Positions 35,010-46,849 of a stretch of 64,000 bases of DNA are shown here, in pieces; positions within the stretch are counted from its first letter, which is position 1; each line of letters begins with the position of its first letter. Source of the DNA: Gentiana macrophylla. Lineage: Eukaryota > Streptophyta > Magnoliopsida > Gentianales > Gentianaceae. A model generated the notes under the pieces. That model was given only the letters and a program-made list of their open reading frames with translations, was not told the origin of the DNA and made no database searches. Both the position numbers and the translations under genes were made by a program. Location: NCBI GenBank assembly GCA_026214975.1, contig CM047810.1:93946316-94010315 (forward strand). Reading direction: 5' to 3'.

Positions 35010-36741
35010 TGTTGGTCCCTTGAAAAGGATTTGGTTAAGTTTAGAGGTGGAGGTGAATAAACTTAACACTTAAAACTTTTGGAGTTAACAAACTCAAAAG
35101 AAGTTCATGCTTTCACGATCGCTCAAGAGTCTGCCGACCATTCAAAGAGTCTCATCGATTGTTGATTTTTCTTGAATTTGTTGCAGCGGAATATATTCAA
35201 ATTAAGCCTTATTACTTGTTGTTAAAATATGATACCATGTATTAGATACTCGGTAGTGTAAGTGTGTGACTCAGTTGCTAGTTTTAGTAGGTTGATGTGT
35301 TTAATATACTAAATGCAGAAAGTAAATGCAGAAATTAAGTAGGCAATTTTTATAGTGGTTCCAGGTGGTGTAATCCTATCAGTCTACTCTTCTCCTGTGA
35401 TGTTGGAGGTAATTCACTAGAGATCTTTGAGGTTGCAGTTACAAAAATCCCTAAGTTGTCTGTCCTTCACCAATACTATGGCTTCACAAACTGAACACTT
35501 GGAACAGGTAGGATTGCTGCTCCAAAGTCTTCCACTGGTCCTTGAAGGGTAGGATTGCCTCTTCACCAGCTCCACCACAAACAACAGTTCTTGACACCTA
35601 AGTGCTTCTCTGTCTTCAGCAGGTTTCTTGTAAAAGAAAGTTTGAATCAAGTAAGTGATTCAGCTTTCAGCAGCTTGATCAGGATGAAATGATCAGCAGT
35701 TTGATGTCTTCAAGTGAGTGAACTTGATGTAGCTTGATAGCAGGTTACACTTGAAGAATTTACTAGATCAGTAGCTTTAAGCTCAGTAATGTCAGTAGGG
35801 TGAGTTTCTTGATAAAAATCTGAAAGCTAAAGATGATTGTTGTTTTTCCTCAAACTTCATCACACGTATCTGAATTATGAGTCCTCTATTTATAGTAGAG
35901 AATCCTGTGACTTATGTTTGAAATTCAAATATAGCCGTTTCAGATTTGTCTCCATCTTGACTTGTTTTCTCGTCTCAGACATATAATCTCGACATCTTTG
36001 TCGATTTACTTTTTGAGTTTTCATATCATCTGCCCTTTGACTTGTATCCATTGGGTAAAGCTCTGAATCTTTCCAACGTCTCTTTAATCTTAACCATTGA
36101 TTTGTTGAAAAAAATCAAGAGTTGTTATCTGTCCTTATCCTTGTAAAATTTCAATGTAACCTTTGATTAATTTGAAATATATATCCAGCAGGTTCCTGTG
36201 TATATAAGTCTGCAGAAATACTTGGCAGTCAGCTGTTCCAAGTTTGCTGTGTTTATAAAACACTACAGCTGACTTCTTTATATCTAACCTTTTGTTATGA
36301 AGTTAGATTACACCAATTTGAACATAACTAAGTTCCAATCACCACTTAACTTATGGAACTTAGACCTTGTACACAAGGTATATGTAATCAGTTTAGGTCA
36401 TCACAGAATTCCTTAAATTCTGATTCCATATCCTTGACTTTAAACACTAAGTTTGATCCCTTAGCCTTCAATAACTGAGTTTGAGCCCTCATTTTCAAGA
36501 TGGCGAGTTTGAGCCCTCACTTTTCATCTCAAGAGAGTTCCTAAACTAGTCTACTGACTGTACTTATCGACCTAGCAGTCTCATGATGAAAGTCAGCTGA
36601 CCTTTTACAATGCTTGTTTGATCAAACCTATACAAAGATCAAACTTTAATAAGCCTATACATTTGATCTAGACATCTTTTTGCCTTTGCTCTATAAAAGC
36701 TAGTCCGGCACTCATCACTAAAACTTAAAATATGTCCAACA
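35010..36741 (-). repeat. Copia LTR a (3' LTR of truncated copy), 1,732 bp
   Basis: TGTTGGACATATTTTAAG to AAGGGACCAACA on the minus strand. The adjoining purine tract reads AAAAAGGAAAT, three Gs shorter than in the full copy. Confidence 0.95.
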
Positions 36742-37071
36742 ATTTCCTTTTTGGTGATGATGCCAATACCTACTACTTGAGAAAAGCAAAAGAGTAAAAG
36801 CAAATACAAAACAAATTCAGCCATTTCTCATTATAATCATGTTTGTTCAAAAGTTATTACAATCTAGATTCAACAAAATAAAAAAAATAGGTGTGAGTAT
36901 GTTGATCTAGTTCCTCCTTTCTCTTTCTTGTCTTTCTCTTTCTTGTTGCTCTTGATATTCCCATATGTCTCTGACCATTTTTCTCATCCATTGATTTTAA
37001 ATAAGGGAAAAATCAATATGGGGGTTTACTTCCTTCCACCATTTCCATGCCTCAGGTAGAGTTAGATTGAT

Positions 37072-40000
37072 TTAGTGTACTCTGAATCCTAGACGCATGT
37101 ACAATTGCTTGAATTCTTCCAAAGATTCTCTTGCAGATGTAGTAGGTAGACTTGTTCCACCTCTTCCACTTCTTCCACCTCTACCACCTCTGTGTGAAGC
37201 TCTTAAGGATTTAACTCTAACTTCCCAAAACTTAAGTCCCAAAAAGGAATTTAGCCCCTCATGGAAACCCTTGTCATGGTAAGGTCTCATCTTATTGTAA
37301 TATTGCTTCTTGTATTCTTTGAAGAGGTCATCAAGAAGTCAAGTCCACAAAGTGTGTTCTCTGAATGCATTTGTATCAGCCTCCCATTTCTTTTGAGAAA
37401 AAATCCTTGAAGCCACTTTTGCTACTGATAGCTGGCTCTCTTCCCCCTTATTGACATCATCAACAAAACTGGAAAGCAGACCATGAACACTCTCCTGTGT
37501 GATTACTGAATTATTCAGTTGACCTTCCATAATTTCTGTTCTAGTGTCAACTGCTGTGATCCTTCCTTCCAATGTTTGCTCCAGTAAAGTTATCCTCTCA
37601 GTGATCTTAGGATCCAAAGCAACAGATTGAGTGGCACCAGCAGGGTCAGCCACAGCAGGTTTGGGTGCTTCAGCAAGGTTGTCAAGCTTTTTGTGAATAG
37701 AGGCAAATTGTTCTTTCAAGAACAAATCCTTCAATGTATTCCCTTGTTTTATGCCTCTCACATATTTGGTAAGGTCAGCAAGAGCAAATTGAGTGGATAT
37801 GATATTGGAAGCAACTATTTCAGTAGTCCTCCCTCTATTTTCCACAAGGTTCATCAAATCTTCAAATCTTTGCTCTTGTCTGTCAAGTTGAGTTCTTAAC
37901 TGTTGTAATGTCATGTCTGACTGCCCTCAACTCATCCAAAACATGTGCTGGTACTGCACTAGCCATACCTCCAAACCATATGTCCAAAGAAGATCATCAA
38001 GAGCTCTTCAACATTGTATTGTGCCCTCTGTCTGCTAACAACCATGGCCCAACTCCTACCCTTCCAGCAGGGTCAGGACCTTCTTCAACCATGGCACCAA
38101 AAATATCTTCCAAAGTTGGATCTTGTGCTGGTTGAGGTTCCAAGATAGGTTCTTCTTCAAACAGTACAACAAATGCCTGTTGAGGTTCAGCAGCAAAAAA
38201 TTCTTCTTCAGGCATTTGAAACTCCTCATCACTGAAATCATAGTCCAGCAGCTGTTCATCCTCATCAATAACAGCAGTCTGCTGACTATCTTTTCCATCA
38301 GTACCATTTGCCACAGTAGGTTGTACTACAGCAGCCTGTTCTTCTATAATTGCAGGGGTTTCCTCCAAACCCATTGTGAGTTCCAACCTTTGTCCATGAG
38401 CAGTCTGATCCTCAGCAACCTGTACCTCCAGTTCTGACCTTTGTTCAGGTGTTGTTTGTTCCTCAGCAGCCTTAACCTCCTCAAGAAGTATGGGTGATCC
38501 TTCAAAACCCATCATCATGTCCAATCTCTGTTCAATCACTGTTTGTTCCTCAGTGAGTAGGACCCCTTTCTTCCACAAAAATAAAATGAAAGATAGCCAT
38601 ATTTTCCATTAAAGATCCTCTAGCATCAGTAATTTTCTGTAGAGTATCAGCAGATTTAGATAAAGTGTCCTGAGTGTCAATCCACTCCTGATATTGAGCT
38701 GAATCTTCAGAACTGATATCAGGCTCATTGTGTTCAATAACCTTCTCTTCGTCCAAATTTTCAGTCTGCTGATCATCAGGATTCACATCAGACTCCACAA
38801 CCAAGAATGTATCAGATGTACCAACCAACCTGTTATCTTCAAGATTTATTCCTTCATTGATTAGAGCCTCCAAATCATCTATAGTAAGATCTTCCAGATC
38901 TTTATCCATTTGGTCGGGTTGCTGGCCCTCAGCAGATTTGTCAGCACCAGTTGACTGTTCTTACTCTTGGTTCAGTTGAAAATGCAGATCCACTGGCTTC
39001 TCCTTGATGTGTAGGATGATCATCATCAGAATCAGATGATGATGAATCATCACTATCTAGTGCATCCCTAGGAGTCTTAAACATGATACCTCCTTTTTTT
39101 TATCTTCTTCAATGAGTTCCATCAACCTCATTTCCAGCAAGGAAGTATTAACTAGGTCAAGTAGGTTTTCCACTTCTAATTTTTCAAAAGCCCATTCTTC
39201 AAAATTTGTCATTGGCTCAGCAGCTGATTTTTGTTTCTTATAATATCCAAACTTCCATTGAAAGTAATCAGCAACCAGCTTAAGTTTGGGATCAACATAT
39301 CCTTCTTTTCTTTTCTTCTCCTTCCTCTCAAAAGGCATTGAAGGCTTTCTTGGTGCTGTTTGTTCAACTTGTTGTCCTCCAAAGGTTTCAACAAGTAGAT
39401 TCAATGTTTCCTCAGCAGATGCAACCAAGTCAGTAGGTACCTCAGATTGTACATTTGTACCTACCACCTCCAATTGTTCCACACTTGGTTCCTCCTGACT
39501 TGTATGTGTAACAGCAGGGTTAGCAACTATGTGTTCTTCCCCCTGAGTTGTAGCATCCACAGCAGGGTCAGGAACAGGTTCAACAACTTCTATAGTAGGC
39601 TCAAGTACAGCAGTCTGCTGTGGTTCTTCAATGTGATGCTCAACAACAACACCAGCATCAGCAATAGGCTCAACAGCCTCTACTTCTACTTCCCTTCGAT
39701 CTTCTAGAATCCTCAATTCTTTCCATTTTCCATGTTTCTTTTTCATCACAATTTCCTTCATTCTTTTTTAAGGTTGTTCAGCTTCACTCTCAGTAGCTTT
39801 CCTCTTTCTTCCATCTTCCTTCTGTTGCTCGTTTAAAATTTCAGCAGCAGATTTCTTCTTTGCAATTTCAGCATGTTCAGCAGCCTCAGCTTCAACTGGA
39901 ACCTCAATAGATTCTGCAGGGTCTACTCATTTCTGCTTTGTCTTCTTAGGCTTAAGTAACTCAGTAATATTTCTATTGTCAGTAGCCTTTCTCTTTTCAG

Positions 40001-40832
40001 CAACTTTCTTAGGTGCAGCAGATTTAACAACTTGTTTAACCTGCTCACCACGAGCATCATCATTTCCATCATTGTCACTCTCTGTTTCCTCATCATCTAC
40101 ATCTTCATCATCATCCAATCCAGGGATGAGATAGCTGATCTCCTTCTTATATCTGGACTTGTTTAGTTTTTCAGGTGCAACATCAGCAACCTTCAAATGA
40201 GTCAGCAGGGCCTGAATCATCAAACCCAAGGGCAATTTTTTGGACTTTCTTGTCCCTTCACTTTCTTCAGTTATCATTTTCTTCATATACTGAATAAAGA
40301 ATCCTGCCCAATCAAATTTCATGCTTTTGCAGATGATGATCATTAGATCAATCTTGGGTCCAGACAGTGTATCAAGGCTTCCAATGAATCCCAAGATGTT
40401 CTTTGCTATAATCTTGCTCAGCAGATTATACTCCAACCCAATATGCTTCACATTAATTCCCAGAGATGATTTTATAGCATCATTGGTCTTTATTCTATCA
40501 ACAAAATCCAATCTTGAAAGCTCCATATCTTCAGGATTGGTTGGAGCATTATTTCCGGGTCCAAAACCAAAAGCTTCCCTCGGCAGGTTTGAGGAAACTT
40601 CAATCTCTTGACAATTTACTGTGGTAGTAAATGCTTCTCTATTTTCTCTTATCACAATGTTTCTCCAGAAGTTTACAACATTCGTATAAGATATTCTTTC
40701 CAATCTGAGATTTAGGACATCTTCCAATCCTTCATATCTTCTGATTCTACGACCAATATTGATAGCCAATTTAGTTTTATTAGCATCAACAACAAACCCT
40801 CTGACACTGGCTCGTTCCAATGTGAACATCAT
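37072..40832 (-). pseudogene. Extra 3' open reading frame (ORF2) of the copia element, copy a
   Basis: About 1,250 codons between pol and the 3' LTR, starting MMFTLERASVRGF (40832) and stopping after MRLGFRVH (37072). N-terminal ~220 residues look globular (VVNFWRNIVIREN; LGFIGSLDTLSGPKIDLMI). Then come an acidic patch (DDDEDVDDEETESD) and lysine-rich NLS-like motifs, long E/Q/V/P-rich low complexity, a coiled-coil block (LRTQLDRQEQRFEDLMNL) and an RGG box (HRGGRGGRSGRGG). No signal peptide, transmembrane segment or enzyme motif is seen. Position matches the env-like ORF of SIRE-type copia elements, but the content does not look like an envelope. Several stops and shifts sit at CAG/CTG sites and differ from copy b. 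The N-terminal part may belong to the 'putative plant transposon protein' group; unproven. Confidence 0.7.
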
Positions 40833-40944
40833 CCTTGTCCGCCATTAGATATGAAAAAGATGAGGAAGAAGGCTTTCAAATCTGTGTTCACACAGTGTAT
40901 TTTCAGAGAAATATCGATCTGAAAGTTGTAAGTAAAGTCTCTGT

Positions 40945-41057
40945 GTATATATATGTATATATACAGGCAGTTGGTTGAAACTGTCAGATAAAGTCATGTA
41001 CACGTAATGTAGCAATAAGCACGATTAAATTTGGAATGAATGAGATTCCACCACGTG
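40945..41057 (-). promoter_or_regulatory. Candidate internal promoter for ORF2: G-box and TATA
   Basis: In the 690-bp spacer between pol and ORF2, a G-box (CACGTG, 41052-41057) and a TATA-like GTATATATACATATATATAC (40945-40964) precede the ORF2 start by about 220 and 115 bp. The same arrangement is kept in the other copy (50851-50856 and about 50745-50764). Placement is that of a normal plant core promoter; activity is inferred. Confidence 0.45.
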
Positions 41058-41521
41058 TCCCACTAATTTATTTCATGAGAGTTGTAACCGTTCGATCGTG
41101 TAACTGCGGTTATTATGGATAGGAATAATATCTATTTACTGTTGACTTTCATTTAAGTTTGGTTGTCTTGTAACGTATAGCTCAGCAGCCTTCATCTTTA
41201 GTAGACTTTGATCAGCAGTCTGCTGATAAAGAATGACTCAGCAGTCTGCTGACAGAGTAACTCTGCTGATCTTCAATTCCTCTTGTTTTGTCCAACTGAT
41301 AATACAAGATGAAGTTTAACACCAATGACTAATCTGTCAAGTAAGCTCACCCAACAGGACAAAGACCAATCCCCTTGGCAACTTCATTTGCTCAATTTTC
41401 CAAAAACATATAAGTACATGGAATTGTTGATACCAATGACTAATCTGTTAAGTGAGCTCACCCAACATAGCAAAGACTAATCCCCTTGGTGAATTCCAGT
41501 ACATTGCTAATCAAAGGTGTA

Positions 41522-44038
41522 TCAGTCGACTTTTATGATTCCAAGTTCAGTCCTTAACTTAGCAAATCTTTCACTATCCAATGGTTTAGTAAAAATATCA
41601 GCAAGTTGATCTTTAGTAGGGATGTAAAGAACCACCACATCTTTCTTTTCAACATGATCTCTTATAAAGTGATGTCTCAGATCAATATGCTTGGTTCTTG
41701 AGTGCAAAACATGATTTTCTGTGATTGCAATTGCACTTGTGTTGTCACACGTTATAGGAATTTCTATTTCTTCAATTCCATAATCCCTTAACTGTTGTCT
41801 TAACCATAATATTTGTGCACAACAACTTCCAGCAGCTATATATTCAGCTTCAGCAGTATAAGTTGATATAGAGTTCTGTTTCTTGCTAAACCAGTAGACT
41901 AGTCTATTTCCCATCAATTGACAAGTTCTTGTGATGCTTTTTCTATCAACCTTGCATCCTGCATAATCAAAATCTGAGTAGGATATAACCTTGAAGCTTC
42001 CATCTTTTGAATACCATATCCCTACTCCCAAAGTCTCTTTTAGATACTTGAGAATCCTTTTGACTGCAGCTAGAGACTTTCTTTCTGTTTGGATTGAAAT
42101 CTTGCACAAACACCTACATCAAAGGATATATCAGTCTGCGCAAGATGGGTACAACAGACTGCCTATCATCCTTCTGTATACGGTCTGATCAACATATTTG
42201 CCTTCTTTGTCTTCATCCAATCTAATGTTTGTACTCATAGGAGTTGATACTCTGGTGTTGTTTTCCTTACCAAATTTCTTCAGTAGCTCCTTGGTATACT
42301 TGGTTTGATGAATGAAGATTCCATCTTTCATTTGTTTGACTTGTAATCCCAAGAAATAGTTCATTTCTCCCATCATACTCATTTGGAATTTACTTTTCAT
42401 CAGATTAGCAAACTTTTCACATAGCAATTCATTTTCAGAGCCAAAAATTATGTCATCAACATAAATCTGTACCAGTAGGATGTTGTCTCCTTCATTGATT
42501 CTGAAAATAGAATGCCATTCAGAAATACACTCTTGACATCCATTTGGTATACTTTGAAGTTTTTGTAAGCAGCATATGCCAAGAATAATCTTATAGCTTC
42601 CAATCTTGCAACAGGGGCATATGTCTCATCAAAATCTATTCCTTCTGCTTGAGAATAGCCTTTTGCTATTAGTCTGGCCTTATTCTTTACAATGGTACCA
42701 GATTCATCCAATTTGTTTCTGTATACCTATTTTGTTCCAATTATATTTAAATGATTATGCCTTTCCACTAGTGTCCAAACTTGATTTCTTTCAAATTCAT
42801 TCAATTCTTCTTGCATAGCAATTATCCAATATGGATCTGATATTGCTTCTTCTACAACTTTAGGCTCCATTTAAGATAGAAAACAAGTAAACATAGCTTC
42901 TAATTGTCTTCTAGTCCTCACACATTGCTGTACATTGCCAATAACTTGCTCAGCAGGGTGATCCCTTACCCATTAAGGATTTTGGTTAGATTGATTCACA
43001 GGAACATCATCTTCAGTAGGGTCTGTTGTTGCTTCAGCAAGGGGTTCAGCAGATCCTTGAACTGCCTCAGTTGTTGCATTATTAGTTTTACCAGCAAGGT
43101 GTTCGGCAGGGGCAGAGTCAGAAATCTTTAAGTCATCTATCCTTTCCAAAACATCAACACATTCTGGATCAGTGACTTGTTGATTCTCAGCAGGTCCTGA
43201 AGCTTCATCTTCCATTCCAGTGAACTTAGGTTCATCAAATACAACATGGATTGTTTCTTCATGTTTCATGTTCTTTATTCAAGACTCAATCCCTTTGTCG
43301 ATGAAGAATATCCCAAGAAGATTCCTTCATCTGATTTTGGTTGGAAAGTCTTCAGTTGCTCCTTATGATTTAATATAAAACATTTGCTTCCAAATGGATG
43401 AAAATAGGATATATTGGGTTTCCTTCCATTCCAAATCTCATAAGGTGTCTTCAGCAGCTTCTTGTTCACTGAGGTCTTATTTTGTGTATAACATGTTGTA
43501 TTGACCGCTTCAGCCCAATATCTTTCAGGTAATAATGCTTCACAAATCATAGTTCTTCCTGCTTCTTTCAAAGTCCTGTTTCTTCTCTCAAAGAACCCCA
43601 TTTTTTGAGGTGTACCAAAGCAATGACCAGTTGATGCAAAGCACACCATTCTGCTCACAATATTCTCTTATAACTTTATTGAGAAATTTAGTACCCTTGT
43701 CTGATCTGATCTTCACTACTGTCAAACTTTTCTCATTTTGCAATCTCTTCAAAAAGTTCAGGCATCTTTTGAAGTGTTTCACTTTTCTTGTTCATGAATA
43801 CTACAAAAGTGTATCTTGAATAATCATCCACAACTACTAGAGTGTACTTTTTTCCTATCACACTGGTTGGTGTTACTGGTCCAAATAGATCCATGTGCAT
43901 CAGCTCCAAAACTCTTTTTGTTGATTCCTTAGTCTTTGACTTGAAGCTTGATTTTGTTTGTTTACCTTGCTGACAAGCATCACATATAGCATCCTTTTTG
44001 AATGTGATCTCAGGTAAACCAATCACCAGTTTCATTTT
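41522..44038 (-). pseudogene. pol: Copia Pol (integrase, RT, RNase H), truncated copy a
   Basis: From the integrase (HMDLFGPVTPTSVIG near 43900, IRSDKGTKF near 43700, RNRTLKEAGRTM near 43570) through RVT_2 ([20 protein letters not shown] near 42660) to a fully open RNase H (42109-41522: SYSDFDYAGCKVDRKS, AEAEYIAAGSCCAQ, HSRTKHIDLRHHFIRD). A 179-bp deletion between 42507 and 42508 removes the RT region ending ALYGLKQ, compared with 52306-52484 in the other copy, and shifts the frame. Dead. Confidence 0.9.
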
Positions 44039-44040
44039 AT

Positions 44041-44781
44041 ATTCTTCCATACTAAATTGAATAATGCGTCATCTATACTACATACTGAAAGAGCAAGTTA
44101 TATGTGATTAAAAGGCAAATTCCACAATAAGATAGATGATTAATAAACCACTACTTCAAATAGTTGACAAACCCCTTACTCATCATTAATGAATTAAGTA
44201 TGTAATTAAGCAGTTTCAATGGTTTAAGAACTCTATCTCATTCAATTCAGAAAATCGAAATTCACAAAAAATAAGTGGATGTGTGTCTCAAATTTTGTTT
44301 TTCAAACTATGTGTTGTGCCTACCCCCACTTTAAAACTCAACATTGTCCCTAATGTGGAAAGTAAAGCAAAAAAGTAGGAAGAAGAAGAACACTTAGCTT
44401 TGGAAAATAGAAGAACTCGCTAATTGTCCAAGCGAATCATATCGTTGAATCTGGAACAAAAGTTGTCTCATCCTAAGAACTAATCACTTTAGGTTAGCTA
44501 ATACAAACAATTCTTGCATAGACGCCATTAGTACATGAGACAGAATACGTAACAAAATCATTATGTCACGTGGCGATAAATAGCACAACTAAAAAGAAGA
44601 AGTACAATAAACAAATTAAGCCAATACATAAAAACTTTATCACCTAAACACAACAAAAGACTAACTCCAAATAAAAATAAAAGACTCGAGACTCAAAATA
44701 ATAATCGAATAATCATGCGAAATAAAAACGACTCCCGCACATCCTTTGCTAAAAAAGCCTTAGGAACATGGCGATGAAAAT
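44041..44781 (-). repeat. Gypsy internal segment X, second copy
   Basis: Second copy of 34262-35009, directly joined to truncated copia pol at 44038-44041. The join bears no LTR end and no TSD, so it is a duplication breakpoint, not a transposon edge. Confidence 0.9.
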
Positions 44782-46515
44782 TGTTGGTCCCTTGAAAAGG
44801 CTTTGGTTAAGTTTAGAGGTGGGGTGAATAAACTTAACACTTAAAACTTTTAGAGTTAACAAACTCAGCAAGTTCAAGAGCTCATTGATCGCTCAGTAGT
44901 CTCACGACCATTCGAGAGTCTACCGACTGTTGATTTTACTGAATTTGTTGCAGCGGAATATATTCAAATTAAGCGTTATTACTTGTTGTTAAAATATGAT
45001 ACCAAGTATTAGATACTCATTGAGTGTAAGTGTGTGACTCGGTTGCTAGTTTTAGTAGGTTGATGTGTTTAATATACTAAATGCGTAAAGTAAATGCGAA
45101 ATTAAGTAGGCAATTTTATAGTGGTTCCAGGTGGTGTAATCCTATCGTCTACTCTTCTCCCTGTGATTTTGGAGGTAATTCACTAGAGATCTATGAGGTT
45201 GCGATTACAAAAATCCCTAAGTTGTCTGCATCCTTCACCAATAACTATGGCTTCATTAAATCGAACACTTGGAACAGGTAGGATTCTTTGCTCCAAAGTC
45301 TTCCACTGGTCCTTGAAGGGTAGGATTTCCTCTTCACCAGCTCCACCACAAACAATAGTTCTTGACACCTAAGTGCTTCTCTGTCTTCAGCAGGTTTCTT
45401 GTAAAAGAAAGTTTGAATCAAGTAAGTGATTCAGCTTTCAGCAGCTTGATCAGGATGAAATGATTAGCAGTTTGATGTCTTCAAGTGAGTGAACTTGATG
45501 TAGCTTGATAGCAGGTTACACTTGAAGAATTTACTAGATCAGTAGCTTTAAGCTCAGTAATGTCAGCAGGGTGAGTTTCTTGATAAAAATCTGAAAGCTA
45601 AAGATGATTGTTGTTTTTCCTCAAACTTCATCACACGTATCTGAATTAGGAGTCCTCTATTTATAGTAGAGAATCCTGTTACTTATGTTTGAAATTCAAA
45701 CATAGCCGTTTCAGATTTGTCTCCATCTTGACTTGTTTTCTGTCCCTGTACATAGTACTGACACTATCAGTTTACTTTTTGACAGTTTTCAGACTGTCTA
45801 CCCTTTGAGTTGTATCCATTGGGTAAAGCTCTGAATCTTTCCAACATCTCTTTAATCTTAACCATTGATTTGTTGAAAAAATCAAGAGTTGTTATCTGTC
45901 CTTATCCTTGTAATCTTTCAATGTAACCTTTGATTAATTTGAAATATATATCCAGCAGGTTCCTGTGTATATAAGTCTGCAGAAATACTTGGCAGTCAGC
46001 TGTTCCAAGTTTGCTGTGTTTATAAAACACTGCAGCTGACTTCTTTATATCTAACCTTTTGTTATGAAGTTAGATTACACCAATTTGAACATAACTAAGT
46101 TCCAATCACCACATAACTTTTGGAACTTAGACCTTGTACACAAGGTATATGTAATCAGTTTAGGTCATCACAGAATTCCTTAAATTCTGATTCCATATCC
46201 TTGACTTTAAACACTAAGTTTGATCCCTTAGCCTTCAATAACTGAGTTTGAGCCCTCAGCCTTCAGTAACTGAGTTTGAGCCCTCAGCCTTCAACCTTTA
46301 GCAGGTTCCTAAACTAGTCTAGTGACTCAGGTACCTTACTGACCTAGACAGGTCTGCTGATGAAAGTCAGCTTACCTTTTACAATGCTTGTTTGATCAAA
46401 CCTATACAAAGATCAAACTCTAATAAGCCTATACATTTGATCTAGACATCTTTTTGTCTTTGCTCTATAAAAGCTAGTCTGGCACTCATCACTAAAACTT
46501 AAAATATGTCCAACA
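44782..46515 (-). repeat. Copia LTR b (3' LTR of full copy), 1,734 bp
   Basis: TGTTGGACATATTTTAAG to AAGGGACCAACA on the minus strand; 5-bp TSD AAAAT outside. Closely similar to LTRs a and c; the differences cluster at CAG/CTG positions. Confidence 0.95.
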
Positions 46516-46531
46516 ATTTCCCCCTTTTTGG
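46516..46531 (-). other. Copia polypurine tract
   Basis: CCAAAAAGGGGGAAAT on the minus strand abuts the 3' LTR and would prime plus-strand synthesis. Confidence 0.9.
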
Positions 46532-46849
46532 TGATGATGCCAATACCCTACTTACAGAAAAGCAAAAAGAGTAAAAACAGAAATACAAAACAAATTCAGT
46601 CATTTCTCATTATAATCATGTTTGTTCAAAAGTTATTACAATCTAGATTCAGCAAAATAAAAAAATAGGTGTGAGTATGTTGATCTAGTTCCTCCTTTCT
46701 CTTTCTTGTCTTTCTCTTTCTTGTTGCTCTTGATATTCCCATATGTCTCTGACCATTTTTCTCATCCATTGATTTTAAATAAGGGAAAAATCAATATGGG
46801 GGTTTACTTCCTTCCATCATTTCCATGCCTCAGGTAGAGTTAGATTGAT

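Larger units (their letters stand above)
35010..44040 (-). mobile_element. Truncated duplicate of the large copia element
   Basis: Contains a 3' LTR (35010-36741), ORF2 (37072-40832) and the RNase H, RT and part of the integrase coding region, then stops abruptly at 44038 in the GAG-pre-integrase codons (LVIGLPEITFKKD upstream). Gag, protease and the 5' LTR are missing. Same insertion site and TSD (AAAAT) as the full copy, so it arose by duplication of DNA, not by a second insertion. Confidence 0.9.

Noticed and set aside
39286..39498. Plus-strand frames opposite ORF2 (also 38123-38437, 47408-47659, 49016-49459)
   Set aside because: Shadows of the minus-strand copia ORF2; they appear identically in both copies only because the sequence is duplicated.
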